From Propionivibrio dicarboxylicus (GTDB lineage Bacteria > Pseudomonadota > Gammaproteobacteria > Burkholderiales > Rhodocyclaceae), in contig NZ_FNCY01000008.1 in assembly GCF_900099695.1 (NCBI RefSeq), positions 130,656 through 194,655 of the forward strand: a DNA stretch of 64,000 nt, read 5' to 3'. Of the stretch, positions 52,311-61,347 are shown piece after piece. The position numbers were made by a program, and so were the translations under genes. The notes under the pieces were generated by a model that ran no database searches, was not told the origin of the DNA, and worked only from the letters and a program-made list of their open reading frames with translations. Position 1 is the first letter of the stretch; every line of letters starts with the position of its first letter.

Positions 52311-53588
52311 TCACTTTTTCTCTTTCAGCTTCATAATGCCAAGAGCATCCATGACGATTTTTTCATACACAGTCTCCGTAGTTCCTAGCCTCATTTTTCG
52401 CATGAAGTATTTTTCATAGGCGATTTTCGCAAGATGTACCCATTTTCCGCGTGAAAACCAATTTACGTTACGCGGAGGAATCTGCGGAAGTGCAACGAAT
52501 GCGGCACCAGAGTCGCCAAAGTCAGCCAAGCAGACTGCATTCCATGTTGCTCTTTCTTTCGGTTCCCTACCTGCAATAATTTCGGCAATGTTGTGTGCTG
52601 TTGCGGTTACCATGGACTCGATCATATACCCAGTTTTCGGAGTACCTGTAGGGACAGGCGTCACTTCAACCGGGGGGATGGCGACACAGACACCCACAGC
52701 GAAAATGTTTTGATACTTCGGGTTGCGCTGATGCGGGTCGATCAAAATAAAGCCACGTGGATTGGTTAGCCCTTCAATTCCAAATACAGCATCAACCCCT
52801 TTGAATGCTGGAAGCAACATCGAGTATTTGAAGGGTAGTTCGTGTTCTCTTTTGGGCTTCCCATCCTCGTCATGCTCTGTAACACACATCTTACCAGGCT
52901 CGATTTTGGTTACTTTTGCATTACATATCCATTTGATGTGTTTCTCACGCAGTATCGATTCCATCATTCCTTTTGAATCACCAACGCCACCAAGTCCAAG
53001 ATGTCCGATGTACGGTTCAGAGGTAACGAAAGTCATTGGTACACGATCACGTATCTTGCGATGGCGAAGATCAGTCTCCATTGTCATTGCGAATTCATAG
53101 GCAGGACCAAAACAAGACGCCCCCTGTACCGCTCCAACGACTATGGGGCCAGGATCAGCGACGAATCTACTCCACTCTTCCTGCGCATGCATCGCATGGT
53201 CAATGTTGCAAACCGACTGGGTATATCCATTCGGACCCAATCCCGCTATCTCGTCGAAAGCCAGCTTCGGTCCTGTTGCAATGATTAAGAAATCGTAGTC
53301 GAGTTCACGACCATCATCGAGGTCCAACAAATTGTTCTCTGGGCGAATGCGGCTGACGCCAGAAGCAATAAAACCGATCTCTCGTTTTTTCAGTAAGGGG
53401 GCAATTTCAAGTTCAACCTCGTCGCGATTACGCCAATTGACTGCGACCCAAGGATTCGAAGGAACAAAATGAAACTTAGGAGTGTTTGATACAACGGTTA
53501 CAAGATCTTCCTTGCGAGCCAAGGCGCGCATTTCGTACGCCATTGCCATGCCGCCTATACCGGCACCAATGATTACAATGTGAGCCAT
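52311..53588 (-). CDS. Sulfide:quinone oxidoreductase-like flavoprotein
   Basis: A 425-residue FAD protein: HIVIIGAGIGGMAMAYEMRAL (FAD site), DYDFLIIATGPKLAFDEI, and Cys residues in QSVCNID, GASCFGPAYEF and VGVCVAIPP at the positions expected for SQR redox Cys. PKTGYMIESMV is the late conserved block. It should oxidise sulfide and pass electrons to quinone, forming polysulfide; related NADH dehydrogenase-like or FCC flavoproteins are alternatives. Start fixed at 53588 by AGGAGGAG. The frame is open to 53630. A partial palindrome lies just upstream. Confidence 0.88.
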   Translation of the reverse strand: MAHIVIIGAGIGGMAMAYEMRALARKEDLVTVVSNTPKFHFVPSNPWVAVNWRNRDEVELEIAPLLKKREIGFIASGVSRIRPENNLLDLDDGRELDYDFLIIATGPKLAFDEIAGLGPNGYTQSVCNIDHAMHAQEEWSRFVADPGPIVVGAVQGASCFGPAYEFAMTMETDLRHRKIRDRVPMTFVTSEPYIGHLGLGGVGDSKGMMESILREKHIKWICNAKVTKIEPGKMCVTEHDEDGKPKREHELPFKYSMLLPAFKGVDAVFGIEGLTNPRGFILIDPHQRNPKYQNIFAVGVCVAIPPVEVTPVPTGTPKTGYMIESMVTATAHNIAEIIAGREPKERATWNAVCLADFGDSGAAFVALPQIPPRNVNWFSRGKWVHLAKIAYEKYFMRKMRLGTTETVYEKIVMDALGIMKLKEKK

Positions 53589-54140
53589 TGACTCCTCCTG
53601 TCGTTTAGTTGACAAAATTTGGAATGCCAAATATTGCTTGGTTGCCTCTCTTTTGTTTTCGATTGAGATTTTATGGGCGTAGAAAATGCCGCCTCAGCTA
53701 GCAAAAACGGCCATGGATACAGCATGCAGCGAAAATCGAATATGCCAGCTAATTAAGGGTATGCTTATATTTTATCTGGGTCAACTTTCGTTATTCTGCA
53801 GAGAACGCCTTAATAGGGGGCGTCTCAGAAAACGGAAAATAAAGCACGCTAAGCCGGTTGCATCGGTCGAAACGGCCTGAACTTGCCCGCACCAACCTTG
53901 GCGCTGCTGCGGCACAGGTAATCTCCGGTCAGGTTGAGTGTTCCCAGCCCAGCAGAGACAGGCATTGCAGGCTCTCTGCATCCGAAAACATAGTGACTCG
54001 GTTCGAAAAATTCGTGAAATCGTCGAATGATTTCTGCCACCCGAAAAGATTCTGAAGCCATCTGTTCGATTGTTTCGCGCGGTCTATTCCCATATTCCCC
54101 TTGTCGGATGAGTTCCCTGTAAGCATCGTTTTCCACATCT
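53589..54140. other. Intergenic region with a histidine-kinase remnant
   Basis: On the minus strand 53993-54133 encodes ENDAYRELIRQGEYGNRP and then RETIEQMASESFRVAEIIRR, which looks like the dimerisation helices of a sensor kinase (…EYGNPxxREALExxAxxAxRAGEIIRRL). No H-box and no ATPase domain are intact, so it is a fragment. No other gene seen. Confidence 0.4.
53617..53632. promoter_or_regulatory. ATTTGGAATGCCAAAT palindrome upstream of the SQR-like gene
   Basis: Six-base arms ATTTGG and CCAAAT around four bases, 30-45 bases before the ATG. It resembles the recurrent TTGGCATATGCCAA motif but with a shorter centre, so it may be bound by a related factor or be unrelated. Confidence 0.35.
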
Positions 54141-54836
54141 TTAATCTGTTGAATCAGGAATCTCAATCTCGGTTCTCGAGAGCGAATGCTCCATCTGGTA
54201 AATGCACGAGACAAGGTTGATACAGCCATGGCGTTCGAGTTCGGTAACGGAAAGTTCGGCTGCTGCAAGTTCTCCAACGGCATCTTTGTCATAGCCGGTA
54301 ACCAAAAGAACCCAGTCCACGCCGCTGTCTTTGCCGCGGATGCGTTGTTCTTTCGTCATTTCGGGAGTAAGCGCAGCCTCAAACTGATGGGCGCTCACTA
54401 GTCCGGTTTTTTTGTGCAGCGAAGCCAAGGCTTTACGTGCGAGCCAATCGCGCAACGCGACTTCATGTTCTGGGTCAGGGCTGAATCGGAGCAGTAAACA
54501 GTAACTTCCTAAACCATAACCGCCACTGAATACGAGGCGGCAGAATCCACGGTTCATGCCGTGGTAGTACTTCATCATCTTCGCCGTCCACACGCTTGGG
54601 TTGTTGAGCCGATCGAGATATGGCGAAGCGGAAAGCGTTTCAAGATCGCTGACCTCGTACATCACGAAGTAACGAGGGCTACTGTCTTTTGAACTCCATC
54701 GCGAGCCTCGCAGGAAACCGGGAATCGACATCCGTTCATGAAGATGCTCGTGCGAGTGCCAGTGGTCATGTTCGGAGATTGCATTCGGAGCGATGTCAAA
54801 CGCCAGAATCATTGCAGCTTCGCCTAACAGTGCCAT
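54141..54836 (-). CDS. Uncharacterised protein, probable dimeric alpha-beta barrel (paralogue of 10015-10692)
   Basis: A 231-residue protein, collinear with the one at 10015-10692 and sharing most residues (LAFDIAPNAISEHDHWHSHEHL, ERMSIPGFLRGSRW, PYLDRLNNPSVWT, EQRIRGKDSGVDW). His/Glu residues near positions 22-33 are conserved between the copies and may form a metal or substrate site. It lies 51 bases downstream of the MFS gene on the same strand and may be co-transcribed. Function unknown. Confidence 0.75.
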   Translation of the reverse strand: MALLGEAAMILAFDIAPNAISEHDHWHSHEHLHERMSIPGFLRGSRWSSKDSSPRYFVMYEVSDLETLSASPYLDRLNNPSVWTAKMMKYYHGMNRGFCRLVFSGGYGLGSYCLLLRFSPDPEHEVALRDWLARKALASLHKKTGLVSAHQFEAALTPEMTKEQRIRGKDSGVDWVLLVTGYDKDAVGELAAAELSVTELERHGCINLVSCIYQMEHSLSRTEIEIPDSTD

Positions 54837-54887
54837 GTTTCCTCCGCAAGGTTGATAGAAGGACGAATCATCGAGCTTTTTTCCTCT

Positions 54888-56114
54888 TCAAGCCTTCGTT
54901 TTCTCGGAAGCAGTTGTCAAAGGAGCAGGTTGCCGAAGATTAGGCAGGAATACCGCGAGTAGTCCGATCAATGGTAGGAATGCACATATTTTGTACACCG
55001 TGACGATGCCCCAGAGGTCGGCTAGTTGTCCTAGGACGGCAGCACCGATTCCGGCCAGCCCAAACGCTAATCCAAAGAACAATCCGGATACCGTACCTAT
55101 CTTGCCGGGGAACAATTCCTGTGCATAGACCAGAATCGCAGGAAATGCGGACGCGAGCATAAAGCCGATGATCATGGTTAAGGCCACCGAAAGATCCGGC
55201 CCAACATAAGGAAGAAATAGCGTGAATGGCGCCACCCCGAGGATGGAAACCCAGATCACTTGTCTGCGTCCGATGCGATCACCGATTGGGCCGCCGAGCA
55301 ACGAACCTGCAGCTACTGAAAGCAGGAAGTAGAAGAGGTGATACTGCGCTGATTTCGTATCAAGATTGTACTGATGCATCAGGTAGAAAATTAGGTAGCT
55401 GTTGATACTGGCTAAGTAGAAGAACTTCGAAAAAATCAGTGCTATCAGCACCGTTAACGTACGAGCGACATGGAGAGATGGCAGAGCATCTCCAGAAGAG
55501 CGCGAAATTATCGATGGTTTGCGTTGATGTTGTCGGTACCAGCGACCAACTCCAATCAGCACGATCATCGCCAGTAAAGCGATCAATGAGAACCCGGCAA
55601 TGCTGCGTTGTCCATAAGGCAGAACGATCCAAGCTGCAAGCAGAGGGCCCGTGGCGGATCCCGCGTTTCCGCCAACTTGGAAAATTGACTGCGCGAGTCC
55701 GTGTTGTCCACCTGAAGCCATACGTGCTACACGCGCTGATTCCGGATGAAAGATCGCAGATCCGGTACCGACCAATGCTGCGGCCAGCAGTACGGCTGGA
55801 AAACTCGCTACCATTGACAGCACGAGCAAGCCAATCAGCGTGCAACCCATGCCTATCGCAAGCGAGAAAGGTTTTGGATGACGATCGGTATAAAACCCAA
55901 CTACAGGTTGCAGTAGCGAGGCTGTGAACTGGAATGCCAGCGTGATCATTCCGATTTGGGCAAAGCTGAGACCAAACTCCATCTTGAATAAGGGATAAAT
56001 GGCCAGCATGAGAGACTGAATGGTGTCGTTCAGGAAGTGGGAAAAACTGATGGCTCCTAGAACTTTGAAAGCAGTTTTGCTTGTCTGGGGTCTTGCTGCA
56101 AGATTTGCTTCCAT
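54888..56114 (-). CDS. MFS efflux transporter, fosmidomycin-resistance (Fsr) type
   Basis: A 408-residue protein with twelve predicted membrane segments. The Fsr-like opening SFSHFLNDTIQSLMLAIYPL, GFYTDRHPKPFSLAIGMG (MFS motif A variant) and GTGSAIFHPESARVARMASGG are characteristic. Members export fosmidomycin or other small molecules. A TAGCATATGCCA palindrome lies about 150 bases upstream of the ATG and overlaps a possible -10 (TATAAA) on the minus strand. Possibly in an operon with the 54141-54836 gene. Confidence 0.9.
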   Translation of the reverse strand: MEANLAARPQTSKTAFKVLGAISFSHFLNDTIQSLMLAIYPLFKMEFGLSFAQIGMITLAFQFTASLLQPVVGFYTDRHPKPFSLAIGMGCTLIGLLVLSMVASFPAVLLAAALVGTGSAIFHPESARVARMASGGQHGLAQSIFQVGGNAGSATGPLLAAWIVLPYGQRSIAGFSLIALLAMIVLIGVGRWYRQHQRKPSIISRSSGDALPSLHVARTLTVLIALIFSKFFYLASINSYLIFYLMHQYNLDTKSAQYHLFYFLLSVAAGSLLGGPIGDRIGRRQVIWVSILGVAPFTLFLPYVGPDLSVALTMIIGFMLASAFPAILVYAQELFPGKIGTVSGLFFGLAFGLAGIGAAVLGQLADLWGIVTVYKICAFLPLIGLLAVFLPNLRQPAPLTTASEKTKA

Positions 56115-56262
56115 TCAATTCCTGAAAAAAATACTAAGAGCATCAGCCCCGGGTCAATTTGCCCTTTTTTCTCGTAGGCCGTTCTAATGTTTTACTTCGC
56201 TGAGTGCGGAATCCTGCACAGTTGAGCACAAATTTTTGTTTTGCATTTTCCCTAATCGTTTA

Positions 56263-56274
56263 TAGCATATGCCA
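56263..56274. promoter_or_regulatory. TAGCATATGCCA palindrome upstream of the MFS gene
   Basis: A recurrent palindrome site; on the minus strand it reads TGGCATATGCTATAAA, so the site runs directly into a plausible -10 element. Confidence 0.55.
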
Positions 56275-56715
56275 TATATCATGGCAATGTTACCAGAACC
56301 CCTCCGAAATTCTATGATCACTCACGAACCATAGCCATTCCTCACGAAAGTCGAGGGGGATTTGGCTCGCCTCTGCACTGCGAACTGTTGGAATTCGCTG
56401 TCTTCTCACAAAACGTTGTGTGCATAAGTGGCTTGGTAGCCCCCTATTCGCCTTACTAGGCACCGAAGCGTTGGCACGCTTCGGGTTTTTCCTTTGGCGG
56501 TGTTGGCTCGTTGTTGATTACACGGTCTGAGCAACACCTCCCAGCTGGTCAACAAAAAAATGCCGGACTTCTCGGCCGTTCTGTCCGCATGAAATGGCGA
56601 ACGTCCGGATGAGGAATCTCAGCAGACGCTTGTGCGTCAACACTGACAAAGGCGGTTTTTGCAACGACCTGTTCAGCGGACCTCAATGCCGAGGACTACT
56701 TCGATCGACTACGCG
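56275..56715. other. Intergenic region with an orphan terminator
   Basis: No protein-coding gene that I can support. It contains a plus-strand intrinsic terminator at 56463-56490 with no annotated gene before it. The remainder shows short frames only. Confidence 0.35.
56463..56490 (+). terminator. Rho-independent terminator with no gene upstream
   Basis: CCGAAGCG, six-base loop TTGGCA, CGCTTCGG, then GTTTTT. A textbook stem and T-run on the plus strand. The nearest upstream gene is transcribed away from it, so it may end an unannotated small RNA starting between about 56280 and 56450. Confidence 0.7.
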
Positions 56716-57600
56716 TCATTGCACCTCTGGCGATCCGACGGGTTCCTTTGGGTATGCAAGTGCCATCTGTCTGAGAGCTGCAAGAGCCCTAGGCGCGTCG
56801 GCATGAAAGTCCGTAGTATTCGCTTCCAGGCTGAGCCGGCCGCGGTAGCCGATGGCACGGACATTAGCGAAGAAGGGCGCGTATCCCGGATGCTCCATAG
56901 GTTGACTGGGGAAGGAGCGGCCGCCCCATGGGTTAGCGAAGTGCAGGTGGGCGATCTTATCTTTTGCCTTCACTAGAATCGTCGGTTCCTCACTTTCCTC
57001 CGCGAGATGGAAGAAGTCGACGACGATCTGGATTTTTGGGTGGTTTATCTGTATCACTAGGTCGTAAGCTTCGGCAACGTTATTGATGATGTTCGATTCC
57101 GCTTTGCGCAACGGTTCCACGGCGATCACGAAACCGTATTTGTGGCAGACAATCTCATCTCCCATCCACAACAGGAACTCTTGCAGCTGATCCCACGCGC
57201 GGCCTCTGGAAAAACCATCCGGCACATTGCGGGAACTGGGACTACCGAACATGATCGTACGCACGCCTAGGACCTCCGCGCGGGCCAGCGCCTTCCCGAC
57301 ATAATCGCGGACGTGGGAAAGATCGATACCCGGGCCCACGATCTTCAAGTCCGCAGGCAACAACGTACACATGGCTTCGACGTGGATTGGGCAGGCTCTT
57401 GCCGCATTGACGGCCTCGCGGAACGAAGTCTCGCTAAGTTGCATGATTTTCACTCCGGCGGGCTCGACGTAATCAAACCCCCACTCGGCGAGCTTGTCGA
57501 TTTCCGCCAGTGGATCGTAGTGATCAAACTGTGCCACGCCGAATCGTAACTCGCACGAGCCCCCTTTGGTCGACAGAAGACTATCCATCTTGATCCCCAT
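56716..57600 (-). CDS. TIM-barrel sugar-phosphate isomerase/epimerase
   Basis: A 294-residue AP-endonuclease-2 / xylose-isomerase-like TIM barrel. Probable metal ligands are Glu in FVIAVEPL, Asp and His in IVVDFFHLAEE, His in IAHLHFANP and Glu in LSLEANTTD. Members isomerise or epimerise sugars or sugar acids, or dehydrate inosose. The start is 57600 or the ATG at 57588, which has GGGGA 5 bases upstream. It stands alone with no transport or catabolic genes next to it. Confidence 0.85.
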   Translation of the reverse strand: MGIKMDSLLSTKGGSCELRFGVAQFDHYDPLAEIDKLAEWGFDYVEPAGVKIMQLSETSFREAVNAARACPIHVEAMCTLLPADLKIVGPGIDLSHVRDYVGKALARAEVLGVRTIMFGSPSSRNVPDGFSRGRAWDQLQEFLLWMGDEIVCHKYGFVIAVEPLRKAESNIINNVAEAYDLVIQINHPKIQIVVDFFHLAEESEEPTILVKAKDKIAHLHFANPWGGRSFPSQPMEHPGYAPFFANVRAIGYRGRLSLEANTTDFHADAPRALAALRQMALAYPKEPVGSPEVQ

Positions 57601-58146
57601 GTAGATTTTCTAGCCGCGCCGTCTTGTTTTTGATTTACTGCGCTTGTTAAGCGAGAGTCTAGTGCATCCGTGCTGGCAATGTGCGGCGATTAACACGAAA
57701 TTTTGGTTTGAATCAGCAGTCTAAGTGGCGATGACGTCGTTCGCACTCGATGATTGACTGAAGCCCCCATCACTGGGCTTTCCCAACGCATTTCGCACAA
57801 GGATGGAAATTGGCCGAGTATTTTCACCTACGACAACCCTGACGCAACTTGGCATCGTGATTCCGAGACAACGTTTTCCTTGAGGACGTTACCTTCACCC
57901 CGATTTCTCTGTCGCTCCCGACTCAAGAGCACACGGTACTAACACTCCCCCTTTTGACAAACATCAGAAAGAGAAGCATTTGTCCGCCTTACAGAGGTGT
58001 CAAAACGCATTTGTGCCCGATCGTGATCGTTTAAAAAGAGCCAATCCGCCCCGGTTTGCATCCGGTTGCTCTAACGGATATGATTTAATCAATATGTCAA
58101 TGTCACGTTAATTTGAAACTGTTGATAATCAAGGTTGGCATCCGTT
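57601..58146. other. Intergenic region, no gene recognised
   Basis: About 550 bases, moderately AT-rich, with several short frames but no ribosome site or product that I can support. Confidence 0.35.
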
Positions 58147-58257
58147 ATGACTCTCCCTGTTTTTCTCCTCGGTTCGTCCGTCGCTATGACCGGCATTGCA
58201 CTCGGCCTCTTTGGTCTCTGGGCCAAGAAGCACCGAAAATCTTCGCCACGCCCTTGA
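58147..58257 (+). CDS. Possible 36-residue single-pass membrane peptide
   Basis: MTLPVFLLGSSVAMTGIALG then LFGLWAKKHRKSSPRP: one hydrophobic helix followed by a strongly basic tail, the typical look of a small membrane protein. AAGG lies 12 bases upstream, a poor distance. No homologue recognised; it may be spurious. Confidence 0.3.
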   Translation: MTLPVFLLGSSVAMTGIALGLFGLWAKKHRKSSPRP

Positions 58258-58400
58258 TGGCGCTGCTGACATCGTTCAAGGCGTTTCTCTTACCTTACAT
58301 TATTCGATCGGCATCCTACCTACCCCGGACCAATCCTTCCGGGGATGTTTTCTGGGATTTCATCGAAAGGCCGATCAAACACGACAATCGATCGGCCCCA

Positions 58401-60206
58401 TCACAGAAATTCGCCCTCTCCGCTGAGCCAAAACCCGACTTTTTGACACTGGCTAAAAAGTTTTTCTGAAAGTCCGCCCGCGCCAATCATCCTGGCGATT
58501 AAAGCCGCGACCACATGAACGTTTTCGCCTAAATCCCTGGCAATCTCGTCTGCCGTCATCAATCCTTCCCGAAGTATGCTGTCCTTAATTTTTTGGGCCA
58601 GCTGTTCCGCCCGGCTCTCCGATTTTGGTGTCGCAGCAGGCATCTGGGTGCCATAGGTGGGGAAGCCGAGCCACGCGGACTCATCGAGCCCATCGGTCGC
58701 AGATAACGGTGCGACCGAAACGTTTTCCGCTACACCTTTGGCGTCGTTGGCGAAGGGCTCCTTTACGTCTCTTACTTTGCCGGCATCGAGGGCAGCAAAA
58801 ACATTGTTGATGGATGAATTGAGTTCGATCGCTTTGATGGCGCGAGTGACGGCGACGTAGACGAGATTGGCTTCCTGGTCGAGGTCGTCCATCTCGTCGG
58901 CACGGACGAAGCCTTCTTCGTCGACGAAGTTTTCGAAGTCTTCTCCGAGGATGACCTGGTCGAACTCGAGGCCTTTGGACTTGTGGGCAGTGCTCAGGGT
59001 GATGTGGGCCTGATCTTGAGCGACAAGTGCTTGTTTGACCATCGGGACGAGGGTCGGGATGGAGGCCTTGAACTGCTTCACGACCTGAAAGAGGGAGAGG
59101 AGTTCTTTGTCGTCAGCGGCAAGGGCGTACTCTTCGATTTTGGCGAAGGTGCCGAACGAGCGGATGAACGGATCGCGGATTTCGGTGAGGCGGTCGGTCC
59201 AGAGGTAGAACACATCGACGATTTTGCCAAACGGGAAGTTTTCGGCGCCGACGATGGCGAAGGACTTTTTGCCGAGGAGTTCGACGGCGCGTGCGAAGAC
59301 TTTTGCGTTGGTACGCTGAATGATGGCGTAGGGCTTTTCCCTATCGACGACAAATGACGTGTCGAGACCATCCTTGCCAATGACGGAAAGGGTTTCTTTC
59401 TTGAGTCCTTGCAGGAGGCGCGTGGCGACGGCGGCGACACCGGAACCGAAGCGGAAGGATTGGGTCAGGGCAAGGCGTTCGATCTTACGGTTTTTGGCGC
59501 TCGCAATTTGCTCTGCCAGTTCGAAGGCATTCTTTGCGCCGCGAAAAGCGTAGATCGACTGATGGCGATCGCCGACCAGAACGAGTTTGACGTCTTGCCG
59601 AAGGACGATGTCGGCGGTAGCCGGGTTGATGTCCTGGGCTTCGTCGATAAGGATGGTGGTGAACCGTTTCTTGAGGTTCGGTTGCGTGAGTTGATAGAGC
59701 TTGAGATAGCCGTCGTGGGGCATGGGGATGTCTTTGTTCGACGGATCCTTCACGTCCTTCCAGACCTTCGTGGCGAGCGGTAAAAGAGACTCGCGCTCGG
59801 CGACTGGCACGATTTCCGGCACATGCTGGAGACCGATGGCGGTATCGGCCGACCGGACGTAGGCCAGCACGGTTTCGACGACTTGCGAAGCCAGCATGAC
59901 GTTGAAGCGGTAGGCACGCATCAGGTGGCTCGGCGCCAGTTCGCCCAACTTTGGACGATACAGCTCGCCGAAGCTGCCGTAAGCGAGAGAGTGCGTCGTC
60001 CGGGCTTGCACGTTCGACGGGAACTTCTGCCCTGCTTCATTCGCAATGGCACGATTGAACGCCAGATAGAGAACTCGTTCGCGGGGGTTGGCTTCTGCAT
60101 ACCGAACAAGGGTAGAAGTTTTGCCCGTGCCGGCGAAGGCATTGACGAGCAACACTTCGGCTTTGCTCGCAATCACTAATTGTTGTTCTTTGGTCGTGTT
60201 GTTCAT
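58401..60206 (-). CDS. UvrD/Rep-like superfamily 1 DNA helicase
   Basis: A 601-residue SF1 helicase. Walker A is VNAFAGTGKTSTL near residue 22, motif II ILIDEAQDINPA, motif III LVGDRHQSIYAFRGA, motif V STAHKSKGLEFDQVIL and motif VI VYVAVTRAIK. It is shorter than UvrD and resembles FBH1-like bacterial helicases. The C-terminal 80 residues contain a winged-helix-like segment (REGLMTADEIARDLGENVHVVAALIARM as helices). ATG 60206 follows AAAGGA. It lies next to the SOS operon but on the opposite strand. Confidence 0.9.
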   Translation of the reverse strand: MNNTTKEQQLVIASKAEVLLVNAFAGTGKTSTLVRYAEANPRERVLYLAFNRAIANEAGQKFPSNVQARTTHSLAYGSFGELYRPKLGELAPSHLMRAYRFNVMLASQVVETVLAYVRSADTAIGLQHVPEIVPVAERESLLPLATKVWKDVKDPSNKDIPMPHDGYLKLYQLTQPNLKKRFTTILIDEAQDINPATADIVLRQDVKLVLVGDRHQSIYAFRGAKNAFELAEQIASAKNRKIERLALTQSFRFGSGVAAVATRLLQGLKKETLSVIGKDGLDTSFVVDREKPYAIIQRTNAKVFARAVELLGKKSFAIVGAENFPFGKIVDVFYLWTDRLTEIRDPFIRSFGTFAKIEEYALAADDKELLSLFQVVKQFKASIPTLVPMVKQALVAQDQAHITLSTAHKSKGLEFDQVILGEDFENFVDEEGFVRADEMDDLDQEANLVYVAVTRAIKAIELNSSINNVFAALDAGKVRDVKEPFANDAKGVAENVSVAPLSATDGLDESAWLGFPTYGTQMPAATPKSESRAEQLAQKIKDSILREGLMTADEIARDLGENVHVVAALIARMIGAGGLSEKLFSQCQKVGFWLSGEGEFL

Positions 60207-60864
60207 TGTTTTTCCTTTGTATTCAGTTCGTTGCCATGAATTCATTATACCATTAGCATAGTCATTTCCAAAATCGCTCCCGACAACGGCGCGCCGCCCG
60301 AACACTGGTCGTGCATCTTCCAATCGACCGCTTCAACTCACCACACGCTCTCTTGGCCCACGGCTGCAAATCAGTCTGCGAGGTGTTTCTGATTCCTCGT
60401 TCGGTGCCAATGTCGCCGCCATCGTGTTCGATGCTCGCAAGGCCCACCTCCTGATACAACAGTGCGCCAACGATTCCGGATTGACAGCGTCATCACTAAC
60501 CGCCGGCGGGCGAAAGTCGTTCGATTTCGCCATCGGATTGCCAATCCCGAATTCCGAAGGTGAACACGTCGGCAATGACGGCGGTGTTTCAGCCGAAAAA
60601 TTGATGTTCGACTGACCATGCAACACACCTCAGACGCTCGGGCACATCTTCCAGAAGGTGTTTGACGGCAGGTTCCGCACCGGAAATGGGGCCGGGGAAC
60701 ACTCTGGCCACCATGAGTGAATAACGCAGATACGGCATAACCATTTATGCAGAGAGTTTTCCCAGCCCGCAGAGGTGCTCGCTCGGGAAACCCGAGCCGC
60801 ACCAAACCAAAACGACCATCTCCGTGGTTATGCGCAGGCTCCCGGAGGACTACAACGCCGATAC
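60207..60864. other. Gene-poor region with dispersed repeat copy B
   Basis: No gene that I can support. 60567-60696 is the second copy of the repeat seen at 44429-44557. Around it several frames of 60-140 codons occur, but they lack ribosome sites and recognisable families. Confidence 0.35.
60567..60696 (+). repeat. Dispersed repeat, copy B (about 130 bases)
   Basis: Counterpart of copy A at 44429-44557, same orientation; shared stretches include TCGGCAATGACGG, AAATTGATG and GGTGTTTGACGGCAGGTTC. Confidence 0.6.
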
Positions 60865-60880
60865 CTGTATATAATTACAG
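60865..60880. promoter_or_regulatory. LexA (SOS) box
   Basis: CTGTATATAATTACAG: perfect CTGT and ACAG arms around eight AT bases, 24 bases before the umuD ATG and overlapping the expected promoter. The standard gammaproteobacterial/betaproteobacterial LexA site, so the operon should be induced by DNA damage. Confidence 0.88.
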
Positions 60881-60903
60881 TACCCGATATTTTTCTGACC
60901 ACC

Positions 60904-61347
60904 ATGTCTCTGCTTTCTCTTTTCTCGGCGCTGAGCCGCCCGGCAAATTCGCCGCCACTGCGCCTGCCGCTTTTCGCGCATCCTGTTCGCGCCGGGTTTC
61001 CCAGCCCCGCAGACGATTATGTCTGCGACACGCTCGATCTCAACGAGCATCTGATTCCACATCGGGAAGCAACCTTCTTCGTTCGCGCCAAGGGCCTCTC
61101 GATGATCGGCGCCGGCATCCAGGACGGCGACCTCCTGATCATCGACCGTTCCCTCAACCCCGTTCATCGCGCGATCGTGATTGCCGTCATTGACGGCGAG
61201 TTCACCGTCAAACGTCTCTACAAGCGAGGCGGCAAGATCCGGCTCCTCGCCGAAAACCCCGACTTTTCTCCCATCGACCTGCAAGAGGGGCAGGAGCTAC
61301 AGGTCTGGGGCGTCGTCACTAGCGTGATCCATCGCCTGCGCCCATGA
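60904..61347 (+). CDS. umuD: SOS polymerase V accessory protein UmuD
   Basis: A 147-residue LexA/UmuD-type S24 protein. The self-cleavage site is Ala-Gly in [13 protein letters not shown], the catalytic Ser is in [13 protein letters not shown] and the Lys in [10 protein letters not shown]. RecA-stimulated cleavage yields UmuD', which binds UmuC. ATG 60904 lies just after the LexA box. The stop overlaps umuC by four bases (ATGA). Confidence 0.93.
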   Translation: MSLLSLFSALSRPANSPPLRLPLFAHPVRAGFPSPADDYVCDTLDLNEHLIPHREATFFVRAKGLSMIGAGIQDGDLLIIDRSLNPVHRAIVIAVIDGEFTVKRLYKRGGKIRLLAENPDFSPIDLQEGQELQVWGVVTSVIHRLRP

